The notes: generated by a model not told the origin, from the sequence alone. A stretch of DNA of 64,000 nucleotides from Craterostigma plantagineum (GCA_027422505.1 JAPQWV010000001.1:4898001-4962000); one strand, 5' to 3'. Shown: positions 42,169 to 54,256, counted from the first letter of the stretch. Numbers and translations: made by a program.

Positions 42169-45100
42169 TTGAAGCCCAAGAATCCAAGAATCAACCAAGT
42201 TTCTACTGAACAACATAGGGCAGATCATTGTAAGGACACTGACAAATTCAATATGGTGGCTGAGAACTTTGTTCAACATTTAAACCCTCAGCAACTTCAG
42301 CAGTTCAAGCTACCGATCAACAAGTCAGATGCCCAGCAAGCAACTCAATCAGACCAACCTACAGGTAGTAAGAAAGGTTTGTGCTTGTCTTTCAATATAC
42401 CAGCTTCAAATAATCAAGAAGTGTGGTTTGTAGATTCAGGTGCCTCAAGGCACATAAGTTGTTGTTCTGAAATGTTTCAATCACTGCTTCCCATAGACCC
42501 AGTGTACGTAACGTTGCCCAATGATCAGTCTGTGAAGGTCAATCTGGCAGGAACTATTAAGATCTCTCATGATCTGATTCTAACTGAAGTGCTATATATT
42601 CCTCAGTTTAAATTCAACTTATTGTCAGTAAGTGCTTTAACTACATCCAATAATGTTGTTTTAACATTTTTTAGTAATCACTTTGTCATTCAGGATTCAA
42701 CCCGGAGGTTGATGATTGGCAAGGGTGATAAACGAGAAGGACTTTATGCTCTCACTGTTTCTGATTTAGCACATGTCATTGGCACTAAGTCTCATAGGAA
42801 GTTCTTGTCTAATTCTGTTTCTTCTACAGTTTCAATAGATATGTGGCACAAGAGGCTAGGACATCCATCTTACGATGTTATAGATAGACTTAGACAAAGA
42901 CTGAGATTCAGAGATGTTTCTATTTCACATAAGGATTGTAAAATTTGCCCTTTAGCCAAACAAACAAGATTGCCTTTTATTTCAGATAATGATGTTGCAT
43001 GTTCTCCATTTGATCTAATTCATTGTGACATATGGGGGCCTTTTCATGTTGCATCACATAATTCACATAGATATTTCTTGACAATAGTGGATGATCACAC
43101 GAGATATACTTGGATTTTCATGTTGAGATACAAGTATGATGTTTCCAGTATAATTCCTTTTTTTTAATATGGTCGAAAACCTTTTCAAAACCAAAATCAA
43201 GGTCTTTAGATCTGATAATGCTAAAGAACTCCTTTTCACAGAATTCTTAAAAAAAGGAGGAACATTACATCAGTTTTCTTGTGTTGAAACTCCTCAGCAG
43301 AATTCCATTGTTGAAAGAAAACACAGACATTTGCTCAATGTAGCTAGAGCTCTCTATTTTCAGTCTAAATTGCCTTTAACTTTCTGGAATGAATGTATTC
43401 CTACAGCTGCATTTCTTATTAACCGAGTGCCTTCCAAAATTTTGAAGTATAGATCACCTTATGAGCTGTTATACCGTAAAGCAGTGGACTATTCTTCATT
43501 AAGAACCTTTGGGTGTTTGTGTTATGCTGCTACTTTGGCTGCTAACAGAACTAAGTTTGATCCACGAGCTAGAGCTTGTGCTTTTATTGGATATCCTAAT
43601 GGAATAAAAAGGGTATAAGGTTTTAGATTTAGACTCTCATGAATTTTTTGTTAGCAGGGATGTCAAATTCTGTGAGCAGGTTTTCCCTTATGCTGACATG
43701 CATAAAAGCCAAGCTGTTGAGGCTTTCCCTGACTTTGTTTTACCAAATGTTGCTAATGAATGTATAAACCAAGAAATCACAGGTACACAAGCCACAACAC
43801 ATCAGGAAGATCAATTTTTGGAACAGACAGAGTCTCAGGGACTGATAACCCGCAGACAGAACCTTCAGGAACTAATAATCCAATTGAAAACTTACCTGCG
43901 GATCATTTTGATACTGACACTTCCAATGTTGCGGGTCCAATGGAGAGTCATCAACAGCTCAGAAGATCATCTAGACTGTCCAAAGCACCTACTTACTTAA
44001 ACGATTATTGCTGCCACTCATCTTTTAATCCAACGGTTAGATATCCAATTACTTGCTTTGTCTCTTATAATAATCTTTCTGATCCTTATAGGAAGTTTTC
44101 ATTGGCTGTTTCTGCAACTTCTGAACCGAAGTTTTATCATCAAGCTGTCCACCATCAACATTGGAGGCAAGCTATGGCAGAGGAACTAGACGCCTTAGAA
44201 GAGAATAGAACATGAACAGTGGTTCCTCTTCCTGATGGAAAACATTCCATTGGATGTCAATGGGTGTATAAAGTGAAACTCCACTCAGATGGCGCTATTG
44301 AGAGGTTTAAAGCCCGCTTGGTAGCAAAGGGATATAATCAACAGGAGGGTGTTGATTATATCGACACATTTGCACCAGTAGCGAAGGCTAGCACAATAAA
44401 AGTGATTCTGTCATTAGCACCCTCTCAAGGCTGGTTTCTCTTCCAAATGGACGTCAACAATGTCTTTTTGAATGGTGATCTGATGGAGGAAGTATACATG
44501 GACCTGCCCCCAGGTTACAAAAGTCACATCCAAACCAGAACCTCACCAACACTTGTTTGTAAATTGCAGAAATCAATATACGGGCCGAAGCAGGCATCAA
44601 GACAGTGGAATTCAAAGCTGTCACAAGTTTTGCAAAGCTTTGGTTTCTGCCAAGCTCAAACAGATCATTCACTGTTTATCAAAGGAACAGGTTCAAGCAT
44701 TATGGTTATCCTAGTCTATGTAGATGATATGATATTTGCAGGACCATCTTTGGATGAGATTAATGCTGCAAAGGAATTTCTGCATGGAATTTTTAAGCTC
44801 AAAGACTTGGGAACCTTGAAGTATTTTCTGGGCTTGGAAGTAGCACGGCAGGCCAAAGGAATTTGTGTATCACAGAAACAAAACACAATCAAGTTGCTTG
44901 AAGAAACAGGGTATCTCGCAGCTAAGCCACTCCCACGCCAACGGATCCAAGGATCAAGCTCACAGCTTTAGATGGGGATCTCTTACCAGACCCAACACAG
45001 TATCGAACCCTGGTTGGAAAGTTGTTATATCTAACATTTACACGGTCCGATATTGCATTCGCCGTTCACAAATTGAGCCAATATATCAGTAGCCCGCGAG

Positions 45101-45685
45101 CTCCTCATTTGACAGCAGCTCACCATCTCCTCAGGTACCTCCAGTATACTATTGGACAGGGTTTATTTATGCCATCCTTTTCTGATTTGCAGATCAAGGC
45201 CTTCTCGAATTCAGATTGGGCTGCTTGTCAAGATTCAAGGCGATCAGTGACTGGGTTTTGCACTTCCCTCGGCAACACATTGATTTCATGGAGGGCAAAG
45301 AAACAGAAAACCATAGCCAGATCTTCGACAGAAGCCGAATACATAGCCTTAGGCTCTACAACGAGTGAAGTGTTGTGGCTTAAGCAATTGCTGTCCGAGC
45401 TTAGTTGATGTCCTCAACATGCCCCTATCATCTATTGTGATAATAGATCAGCCATTCAACTTGCTTCTAACGCGAAGTTCAATGAACGAAGCAAGCACAT
45501 TGAGATAGATTGTCACTTCGTCCGACATCATCTCACGACAGGTGCCATCCAGATTCTGCCCGTTCGAAGTGAGGATCAGCTAGCCGATATCTTTACTAAA
45601 CCTCTGTCGGCCTCTGTCCTAAATCACCATTTATCCAAGATGTCCGTTATCAACATCTACCGTCCATCTTGCGGGGGAGGGGGGG
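42169..45685 (+). pseudogene. copia pol: protease, integrase, RT, RNase H, broken
   Basis: Protease: WFVDSGASRHIS near 42424. Zinc-binding region: HKRLGHPSYD and CKICPLAKQ. Integrase core: [42 protein letters not shown]/frameshift falls at 43165, inside the core. RT: KARLVAKGYNQQEG, FQMDVNNVFLNGDL, LVYVDDMIFAG; a TGA precedes it at about 44213. A frameshift near 44940 separates RNase H (SNSDWAACQD, SSTEAEYIAL). TGA at 45406 is followed by a same-frame tail with YCDNRSAIQL and ADIFTKPLS. At least four inactivating changes are visible. Confidence 0.88.
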
Positions 45686-46010
45686 TATTGGACTTATCTG
45701 ATAAGAGGCTACAACTTTCAACTGATAAAGGCAGCAGCTTTCGATTGAACAGAGGAATAAGGCGCCAACAGAGCTTCATTTGTAGTTAAGGGCTTTTTTG
45801 TCAATAGTAATTATTTTAAAGGTCATTTTAGTCTTTTACTCTTGTTCTATTGTATAAAATAGCGGGATATCATTCTGTTTTGTATTACGATCATTTTTCA
45901 TAATAAGAAGAACTTTTATTTAGCTTGGTTCTTGTTTTTCCTCGCTCACAAATTTTAACAATCACCTTGCGATCGTTCACTGAGTTCATCTTCAAACGCA
46001 GTTTGCAACA
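45686..46010 (+). repeat. 3' LTR of the older copia element
   Basis: 325 bp, paired with 40260-40580, differing by several substitutions and small indels. Confidence 0.9.
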
Positions 46011-46015
46011 CTAGT

Positions 46016-46489
46016 TTTTCTTTTCCCTTCATTTACTTTTCCCTACTAATTTTTACAAACCAAACACACTCTTCGTGAAAAAAACTAACTTTAAAGCTAA
46101 TCTCTTACAAAATAACATATTTTTCTATGCGTAATTAAGAATCTTGAACCTTAGATTTTATTTTCCACTAAATATTCCAACAATTTATTCAGGACTTTAA
46201 AAAAAATTTCCAATCCTGGGCCACAATCAATCTTATATGTGCTTTGCTTAACTTACAACTACCCCAACCGTCGTCGACATCGTAATTAAATACCTTATCT
46301 TCTATATGATCCAATAAAATATAATCGTAAGCAAAATACATCATGGTACTGGGATCGATTAGGAAAGTGTAGAAGCAAACATAATATTTAATTTGAGTAT
46401 GGTATTCCAAAGTTAATTCAAACTTATGTTATTGAAGTGTGATGTTCAAATTCGATAAGTCAAATCGAAGTGTGTTGATTATACTAGCG

Positions 46490-46492
<3 letters not shown>
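46016..46492. other. AT-rich spacer
   Basis: No gene or element ends identified. The short minus frame at 46189-46410 has no recognisable feature. Confidence 0.5.
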
Positions 46493-46530
<38 letters not shown>

Positions 46531-46916
46531 TTGCTATGGTACTGCCACCTACCGTGAGCAACCACCGTGAGCACCATAAGCAAATCTCTCATTTTCTTGC
46601 GTTTTTTCGATTCTCAACGCCGACAACACCTACGTAGACAATCTCATATCCATTGCTGACCTAAATCACCCTCTCCATCACGTTAATTTTTAAGAAAATC
46701 CATTATTTATTCTTCACATGTGGACGACATACCGATGTGATGATTTCTTAAAAATTAACGTGTTTGGGAGGATGATTTAGGTTAGCAATGGATATGAGAT
46801 TGTTTACGTAGGTGTTGGCAGCGTTGAGAATCGAAAAAACGCAAGAAAATGAGAGATTTGCTTATGGTGCTCACGATGGTTGCTCACGATAGGTGGGCAC
46901 CATAGCAAATCTATAC

Positions 46917-46939
<23 letters not shown>
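46493..46939. mobile_element. foldback MITE flanked by (TA)n tracts
   Basis: Between TA microsatellites (46493-46526, 46915-46939) lies a ~383-bp palindrome at 46529-46911. Arms of about 170 bp carry GATTGCTATGG / CCATAGCAAATC termini, then CACCTACCGTGAGCAACC and CGATTCTCAACG-type blocks in inverted copies. The loop is 46701-46744. Association with TA repeats recalls the Micron-type MITEs described in rice. It lies about 410 bp upstream of the KCS6-like start codon. Confidence 0.8.
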
Positions 46940-46948
<9 letters not shown>

Positions 46949-47220
46949 CCCAGAATCCCATCAATGACATAGAATCAAGTAAAAGAAACTCTCTCTAACG
47001 ATGGAATAGAAAGAGGCAAAGCTTGTTTCAAGATTGTAGTTTTTTGATACTCAATTGAGTAGAAATAATTTATTTATATAGAAGAAAGGGGGCCAAAACA
47101 AAACCATTGTTGGCAAACAACGGAAGAAACTCATCCCCAGCTAAGAAGAGCGTTGTGTGACGCGAAAGTGTTCATTAAATCTTCTTACCTGCCCTCATTC
47201 ATTACACACAAACAAAACTC

Positions 47221-47228
47221 TTTAAATA
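47221..47228 (+). promoter_or_regulatory. TATA box of the KCS6-like gene
   Basis: TTTAAATA, 94 bp before the ATG at 47322. A C/T-rich then A-rich leader lies between, typical of a plant 5' UTR. Confidence 0.55.
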
Positions 47229-47321
47229 CATCTCATCTCCTTCAAACCTCTTCCTTCCTCACATATCATAGTCATCCTCATCATCACCAAAACTGAAAAG
47301 AAAAAGAAAAAGAACAAAAAA

Positions 47322-48801
47322 ATGCCTCCACCGCCGACTAATAATTCCTCGAGCTCTGTTATTAGGCTCCATAAGTACGTGAAATTAGGTTACCAATACC
47401 TCGTAAACAACATTCTTACATTGCTACTAATCCCCACAATCCTCGCCGCCGCCGTACAAATCCTCAGATTAGGCCCAAAAGATATCCACAACGCATGGGA
47501 AAATTACTCGCCACACTTCAACCTCGTCCAAGTCCTATGCTCTTCCTTCGCCGCCTCCCTCGCCGACGCCGATCTACTTGGTCGACTACTCATGCTACAA
47601 GCCGCCGGCGACCTGCCGCGTCCCCTTCTCCACCTTCATGGAGCACTCGAGGCTCATACTAAAAGAAAACCCTAAAAGCGTCGACTTTCAGATGAGGATC
47701 CTCGAGCGCTCCGGCCTCGGCGAGGAGACTTGCCTCCCGCCGGCGATCCACTACATCCCGCCGACGCCCACCATGGAGGCCTCCAGGGGAGAGGCCGAGA
47801 CGGTGATCTTCTCCGCCGTCGACTCTCTGATGGAGAAAACTGGGCTCAAGCCCAAAGACATCGACGTGCTGATAGTCAACTGCAGCCTCTTCTCTCCCAC
47901 GCCGTCGCTGTCGGCGATGGTGGTGAATAGGTACAAGCTTAGGAGCAACGTAAAGAGCTACAATCTATCGGGCATGGGCTGCTCGGCGGGCCTGATATCC
48001 ATCGATTTGGCCCGAGATTTGCTCCAAGCTCATCCCAATTCTCAGGCGCTCGTCGTCAGCACTGAGATCATCACCCCAAACTATTACCAGGGATCGGAGA
48101 GGGCAATGCTCCTCCCTAACTGCCTATTTCGCATGGGCGGCGCGGCGATTTTGCTGTCGAACAAGCGCAGGGACAGAAGCCGAGCCAAGTACAAGCTCGC
48201 CCACGTTGTAAGGACGCACAAAGGAGCAGACGACAAGGCCTTCAAGTGCGTGTACGAACAAGAAGATTCTCAGGGCAAAGTAGGGATAAACTTGTCGAAA
48301 GATTTAATGATCATAGCAGGCGAGGCGTTGAAGTCAAACATAACGACGATTGGGCCGTTGGTTTTGCCGGCGTCGGAGCAGCTGTTGTTTCTGTTCACTC
48401 TCATAGGGCGAAAGATCTTCAACCCAAAGTGGAAACCCTATATACCTGACTTTAAGATGGCGTTCGAGCACTTTTGTATTCACGCCGGAGGAAGGGCCGT
48501 CATCGACGAGCTTCAGAAGAACCTTCGGCTGTCGGCGGAGCACGTCGAGGCGTCGAGGATGACTCTTCATAGGTTTGGGAACACTTCTTCTTCGTCGCTT
48601 TGGTACGAGCTTTCTTACATCGAAGCCAAGGGGAGGATGAGGAAGGGAGATAGGGTTTGGCAGATTGCTTTTGGGAGTGGATTTAAGTGTAATAGCGCAG
48701 TTTGGAAGTGTAATAAGACCATCGAAACTCCCATTGATGGACCTTGGATGGACTGCATAGAAAGGTACCCTGTCCACATTCCTGAGATTGTCAAGCTTTG
48801 A
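47322..48801 (+). pseudogene. KCS6: 3-ketoacyl-CoA synthase, CER6/KCS6 type, frame broken
   Basis: Family role: the ER-bound condensing enzyme of very-long-chain fatty acid elongation; the CER6 group supplies C26-C30+ chains for cuticular wax. The N-terminal frame (47322-47675) shows RLHKYVKLGYQYLVNN, a first membrane helix (about residues 27-46) and VQVLCSSF. The second frame (from about 47571) begins [12 protein letters not shown] and runs to the family's usual end IPEIVKL at 48801. Catalytic residues are present: Cys in GMGCSAG (codon 47980), His in CIHAGGR (48481) and Asn in FGNTSSSS (48580). Between CSSF and IYLVD about 26 nt are missing relative to Arabidopsis CER6, which removes the YFM(S)RPR segment and shifts the frame near 47565. 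No GT...AG intron explains it. It is either a pseudogene/null allele or an assembly error; the rest is perfectly open. Confidence 0.88.
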
Positions 48802-49227
48802 TATTCGTTTCCTCTCTTTCTCTCTCTCTCTCTGTCGGATGGTATTAAGTATAGGGTTAACATTGTAATTTACTTGATCGATATCGTATAAACCACTGTG
48901 AAACGAATGAAATTGTTTTCTTGGTGCACATTGATTTATGTTAAAGGATGTATGTATATTTATTTTTCACAAATGTATGCACCGCACAGATATACATACA
49001 ATCCATGTGTGTGTTTTTGGTGTGTGTGTGTATTTCTTGCTTGGTGCTTGACTATGGTTGGGACTTGGGAGTTGAGTTAATGCTCTAAGGGTAATGTCAT
49101 TCTTTCATTGCCATGCTGTCGGTGAATTGCTGAATTTAAGAAACTAGTGATATTGACGAATATATAGATATACTAAATGTTGAAAGCCGCGCCAAGGCGC
49201 GGAAATAAATGCCATATATTAATCTAT
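48802..49227 (+). other. 3' flank of the KCS6-like gene
   Basis: It starts with a (CT)n leader just after the stop codon and is AT-rich; it should hold the 3' UTR and poly(A) signal. A GCCGCGCCAAGGCGCGG hairpin at 49182-49202 is described separately. Confidence 0.5.
49165..49202 (-). mobile_element. possible Helitron 3' terminus (minus strand)
   Basis: On the minus strand a perfect GC-rich hairpin (CCGCGCCTTGGCGCGG) is followed after about 10 bases by TTTAGT. That resembles a Helitron subterminal hairpin plus CTRR, except for T in place of C. No 5' end was assigned; the MULE element starts 26 bp to the right. Confidence 0.35.
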
Positions 49228-50564
49228 GGGGCAATTACGGATCAGGCCCTAGAAAAGTTTCAATTTAGTGATCAGGCCCTGTCAGAATAATCTTTAGTTT
49301 AAAGGACCAGTTTTTTAAAAAATTCAAAGGTAAAGGCCCAAACTATATTTTTACTAAAATACCCTTCGTAAAGGGTTCTCTGAAGTGGTATTCGACGCGA
49401 TATTTACGTTACATAGATCTGACGACTTGTTACCGTAATAACCAAACACGTTACTTTAAACTGATAAAATGTTACTTCCCGATAGTAAACTGTTTTTTTA
49501 TGCATTTTTATATATATTCGGCTAATCGAAACCCAGTTTTCGCAGAATCAAGCACAATCGACTACCCCATCAACCAATCAATTTCAACGTGTTCACGTAG
49601 GATTTATCTGATATTGCTGAAGTACGATGTATGAATTTTGATGAATTTTTATACGGTTTGAAATTTGAGAAAAAAACGGGCCAAATCGAACTATATTTTC
49701 GTAGCAATTGCAGCTAATCTTTGTGTATTCGAGGTACCCATCGTTTGGGCATTTCATAGGCTCTGTCAATTTTGAACAATCGTCACCTCATCAATTTTGA
49801 AACGTACGTTGTGTGAAAGTGGTCGTATGGAAGGCATAGAATCATCTGGAATAAGTGTTACTATTTTATGCATTCTTGTTACTGATTTATGTTTTCGTGT
49901 TATAAACGTACGAACAAAGTGTATCATGATACAAAAGGTAACTTATAATCGATTTGGTCATTTTTGGTATATTATGACCTAATTTTGTTTCTCAAAAGTA
50001 TTGTTGTGGTATTTTGCTTAACGGACCTGTTTCGATAATTTTTGGCACAGAACTGTTACTTCATGAAATAGAAACGTTACTTGGACTTTCTAAGATGGTA
50101 TATTATGATGTATTTTTGTTTTAAGCATCGATGTGTTATTTTATTTTTCTTAGCAGACCTGTTACGATAATTTGGGGCACTTAATTGTTACTACCTCAAA
50201 AGTTACTTGGAATATCCGACGTGGTATATTCTGATCTCCTTTTGTTTTTCATAAGTATTGATATGGTATTTTATTAGCAGGCTGTTTCGATAATTTGGCA
50301 TGGAACTGTTACTATATGAAATCGAACCTTTACTTTTTTTTATCTGAAGTGTTATACTACGGCCTACTTTTGTTTTCATATGTATTGATGTGGTATGTTT
50401 TTTAGCAGACCTGTTTCGATTTATTTGACGTGGAACTGTTACTAAATAAAATATAAGTGTTACTTGTTCTATCGAAAGTGTTACTAAAAGTACATGAGTT
50501 GTTACTAAATAAACAATAAACATTACTGTGGATTTGGGGGATTTGGGGATTTGGGCGGAATTTG

Positions 50565-51020
50565 GGGATTTACGATACATGGTAAATTTTGGGCGGGATT
50601 TGTGGATTTGGGCGGGATTTGGGGGTTTGGGCTGGATTTGGGATTTTGGCAATATGATATCGGGCCGTGTTACTAAAAACTATTTAACTGTTATCGGTTA
50701 CTTAAATTATGTTACTGAACGTTGTTTATGTGTTACAAATTGCTGCCGTTATCGTACTGGGGTTTAGGGTTATGTGTTTATGGAGATTGGTGGCATTCGC
50801 AACAATAAACCCAAGCTGTAAACATGTTAATGCTCCAAAAGATATGGGTTTTAAACGGATTTACGATACATGGTAAATTTTGGGCGGGATTTGTGGATTT
50901 GAGCGGGATTTGGGGATTTTGGCAATATGGTATCGAGCTGTGTTACTAAAAACTATTTAACTGTTACCGGTTACTTAAATTATGTTACTGAACGTTGTTT
51001 ATGTGTTACAAATTGCTGGC
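50565..51020 (+). repeat. direct duplication (~155 bp) inside the second MULE
   Basis: TTTACGATACATGGTAAATT starts near 50569 and again near 50863. Both copies run through GGGCGGGATTTGTGGATTTG, a GTGTTACTAAAAACTATTT stretch and TTATGTGTTACAAATTGCTG. GGGCGGGATTTG itself repeats two or three times in each copy. Confidence 0.8.
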
Positions 51021-51279
51021 TCGTTTCACTATCATCCACCTTCACCGAACAATATGGCTTTTAAAGGAATTTGGTGTGATAAATGGATCAAATCATACAT
51101 TTACAAGTTGTTAATCTTGTAAATCTCGATCAATGTGCATTTATGAACGAAATTAATCGAATTAGTAATGTGGTACTGGAAACCTATTATGTGGTATCAT
51201 AATCTGTAAACACGTTATTCGCTAGGTTTGCATTGTTATTTTATAGCAAACATGTAGTATTAAATGCGGCTAATTAAAA

Positions 51280-51915
51280 TGGTTACTGAATAACACTTCA
51301 TGCTTTCTGGGTAACAATTCTTGGAACAATAATACCATATGTCTTGACGTTTATAACAAATATTTCGGCAAAACCAACATATAGTGAGAAAATAATAACG
51401 ACCCGTCACCCGTAAATAACACATGTTTAGTGCCTCCAAAATAATTGTTTTAAGCTGAAAAAACATACGTTTAATAAGCTGAAAAATTCATGTTTGAAAT
51501 TCGATCCAATCTCGACGTTACTAACAGCAAACGTTGTATTGGCTTCGATTTTTCATGGGTCTTCATAATTAAAGAGAATTTTCGAGATTCATAAAGCACG
51601 AATGCTCCAAACATACGTTTAATACGGTGAAATCTCGAGTTTAATGACCGAATAATGTAAATTCGACACAATTTCATCATGGGCCTTAGTTATCGACGAC
51701 AATTATTGATGTTAATCATGGAATAATGAAGAATTTTGATGAGATCTAAGTGGTAAACGTTTGCTAATTAAAATGGTCACTGAATAACACTTCATGCTTT
51801 CTGGGTAACAATTCGTGGAACAATAATACAATATGTCTAGATATTCATAACAAATATATCCGCAAAACGTAACATATAATGAGAGATTAATAACGACTCG
51901 TTACCCGTAAATAAC
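51280..51915. repeat. direct duplication (~145 bp) inside the second MULE
   Basis: CACTTCATGCTTTCTGGGTA occurs near 51295 and 51788, and similarity continues through CGTAAATAACAC at the far end of each copy. Confidence 0.8.
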
Positions 51916-52830
51916 ACGTTTGCCAATAAAAAGTTGGTCGGTAACATTTTCTTTATTCTGAGTAACAATTCACGCAATTTGGGTAACATTTCGTTAAGAA
52001 CATTCTAGGAGTTTCTAGAATGTCAGAGATATTAACAGTACAATAACACATTGCCTGCAAATAATACCACATATCTGATAAAAAATAACAATATACGCAA
52101 TATTTATAACAAATTTGTAGCTACAAGTACCACAGAATAGCTAATCAATGCCACATTACTATTTCGATTAAATTTCGTTCATAAATTCATTTCGTTCGGT
52201 TATATAAGATTGAAATTCATAGAAATAGATGATATGATGAAGCTAAATCACAAAATTTCTTTAAAAGACACGTTTTGCGAATGTTGATATCAATATGTGA
52301 AAGTTGAGATAAAATATCATGTATAAATATAGCTATTCCTTCACAACATACACTAGTATCTCTTTTAATGAGACATAACATTACGAATTTTATCACAAAC
52401 GTATTCAAAGTTTAAAATTAAACCACAAATATCATTTTATATGTCGTAAATCTGTATTTGATACATTCTCGAAGTTATTTGTTAAGGAATTTTAATAGGA
52501 TGGTTCGTTATCGTCACCAGTACCAGATTGCCCCAAACGTCCGCTTAGATCTCATCAAAATTCTTCATTATTCCATGATTAACATCAATAATTATTGTCG
52601 ATAACTAAGGCCCATGATGAAATTGTGTCGAATTTACATTATCTGGTCATTAAAGTCGAGATTTCACCGTATTAAATGAAATTTCCGAATTGTGTTTGAA
52701 GCTTTTGTGCTTTATGAACTTCGAAAATTCTCTTTGAGTATGAAGACCCATTAAAAATTGAAGCCGGTACAACTTTGTGCTGTTAGTAACGTCGAGATTG
52801 GATCAAATTTGGAACATGAATTTCTTCTTT
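51480..52830. repeat. internal inverted repeat, ~280-bp arms
   Basis: The arm at 51480-51760 (with CGAATAATGTAAATTCGAC, GATGTTAATCATGGAATAAT and TTTTGATGAGATCTAAG) reappears reverse-complemented at 52545-52830. The 780 bp between the arms carry the motif words in the opposite orientation to the outer part of the element. Confidence 0.8.
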
Positions 52831-53495
52831 CGATCGATTGAGTGTAAGGAATGTGTTATTGCAGGAAGCGGTATTATTTTTGAATGATATGTTACTTTTG
52901 CAACATGATTTGTTATTTATTAAAAGAAACGTGGTATTTTCTGCTATACGGAAAACATTTATTTTCTCACAATTAACGTCACTAATATCTGAAATTTATC
53001 AACACTTATGATCAAATTAACGATAATTTCACCTTATATCATCACAATCGTGGAGATATCTTCGGGTCTTATATCATCACATTTATATTAAGTATTTTTT
53101 TCGTCGATTTGGCATATGTCGAGTTAAATATGCATCATTTAGGTATTTTCGTCTGATTTATTCGTTTATTAGTATTGGTATTATAATGATAAAGTTATTA
53201 CAAAATATATGCGATATTGTACTCAATACAGACAATTTGTTATCCAAATGAATGGAAGTGTTTTTTTAAGCCCAAAACTGTTATAATTATCTCGACAGCT
53301 GTAACGGATCATTTAGGTATCCTGTGGTAAATTTCGCATATGTCAGGGATATTTATGTCTTTTTGCAGCCTTTAGGTAGTTTTCACTGAACTTTTCGAAA
53401 ACTAGGTCCTTTAGCCTAAATTAAATTCAAGTGGGGCCTGAACCCAAACTTAAATATGCTATTGGGGCCTGAACTTTAATTAACCCTTAATCTAT

Positions 53496-53726
53496 TAACA
53501 TGTTTTCTTAATCGATTATGTATTTAATAATATAAGCCAATTATGTCATTCATTTTCGAAAAAAATTAGTCATCTTTAAATATAATTAAATAATTGAGAT
53601 AGACTAAATTCAAAAGACAAAAAAGATTTCAAAAGAATTTCAACTTATACATGCTATCTTGTTCGTCTACAATCGCTGAGTTTGTTAATCGATAGTTTTG
53701 AGGGCGAAATATAAGAATATGTGCAT
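53496..53726. other. short AT-rich spacer
   Basis: Lies between the second MULE and the decayed copia element. Nothing identified. Confidence 0.5.
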
Positions 53727-54181
53727 TGTTGGCGTGGCAGCGGATCCGGTCGAGTAATATTGCGGCTAGTATTTGAACAATTAAAGATAAAAGTGGACAC
53801 TGAGATTTAACGCGGAAAACCCCCAAACAAATCGGGGTAAAAACTACGGGCAAGGAAGAAGAATCCACTATAGAGGAAAAATATAGTAGTTACAACCTCT
53901 CAATCTATAAAGGAGAAAACCCTCAATATCTCTCTTTATAGTCGGAGCAGATACCGACAAACTCTCTATTTATTTTCTCTCTATCTCTCAATCTTCGTTT
54001 CTATCTGTGGGATGCATTTTCATCTGATGCTTTGAGTGCTATTTATAGCCGAAGATTAGGTGTGAATAAATCCATGTGAAACTAAAGAAAAACTTTAGCA
54101 CACCATTGGACTAATCACGTTGATGTAGGCTCCTTTTGACTGTTCAATAAAGCCATGTGCCCATTTTATATTATGTCGACA
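53727..54181 (-). repeat. 3' LTR of the Tork-type element
   Basis: 455 bp; on the plus strand TGTTGGCGTGGCAGC...TATGTCGACA. No second copy in the window. Confidence 0.7.
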
Positions 54182-54256
54182 ATCTCCCACTTGAAGATTA
54201 GATTGAGAATCAATCAGATCTTCACACCATTCTTTCTCCCTTGCCATTCATGTTGC

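Larger units (their letters stand above)
40260..46010 (+). mobile_element. older Ty1/copia element with nested hAT MITE, TSD CTAGT
   Basis: The LTRs are 40260-40580 (321 bp) and 45686-46010 (325 bp), reading TATTGGACTTATC...GTTTGCAACA. CTAGT flanks both ends (40255-40259, 46011-46015). TGGTATCAGAGCC directly follows the left LTR, and GCGGGGGAGGGGGGG precedes the right LTR. Gag to RNase H are present in order but broken by several stops and frameshifts, a 437-bp MITE (41200-41636) and a 119-bp tandem duplication (41868-42105). The LTRs show about eight differences, so it is older than the related element at 25272-30602, whose gag and pol it resembles. Confidence 0.92.
49228..53486. mobile_element. 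4.26-kb Mutator-like element filled with GTTAC/GGTAT motifs, TSD TTAATCTAT
   Basis: The left terminus GGGGCAATTACGGATCAGG and the reverse-complemented right terminus GGGTTAATTAAAGTTCAGG form an inverted repeat. Similarity continues through CAGGCCC and a ~100-bp AAAGGACC...GTTTT segment. The nine bases TTAATCTAT flank both ends (49219-49227, 53487-53495). No transposase frame is present. The body contains dozens of GTTACT, GTTATT and GGTATT words in plus orientation (49400-51240 and 52850-53290), and their complements in 51250-52140. It also contains a ~280-bp inverted repeat (51480-51760 against 52545-52830) and two direct duplications. Length and style match the element at 16428-20722, though the sequences look unrelated. 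Confidence 0.8.

Noticed and set aside
47540..47600. An intron in the KCS6-like gene as explanation of the frame change
   Set aside because: No GT...AG pair of workable length exists between the two frames. The comparison with the family shows missing codons, not extra sequence.
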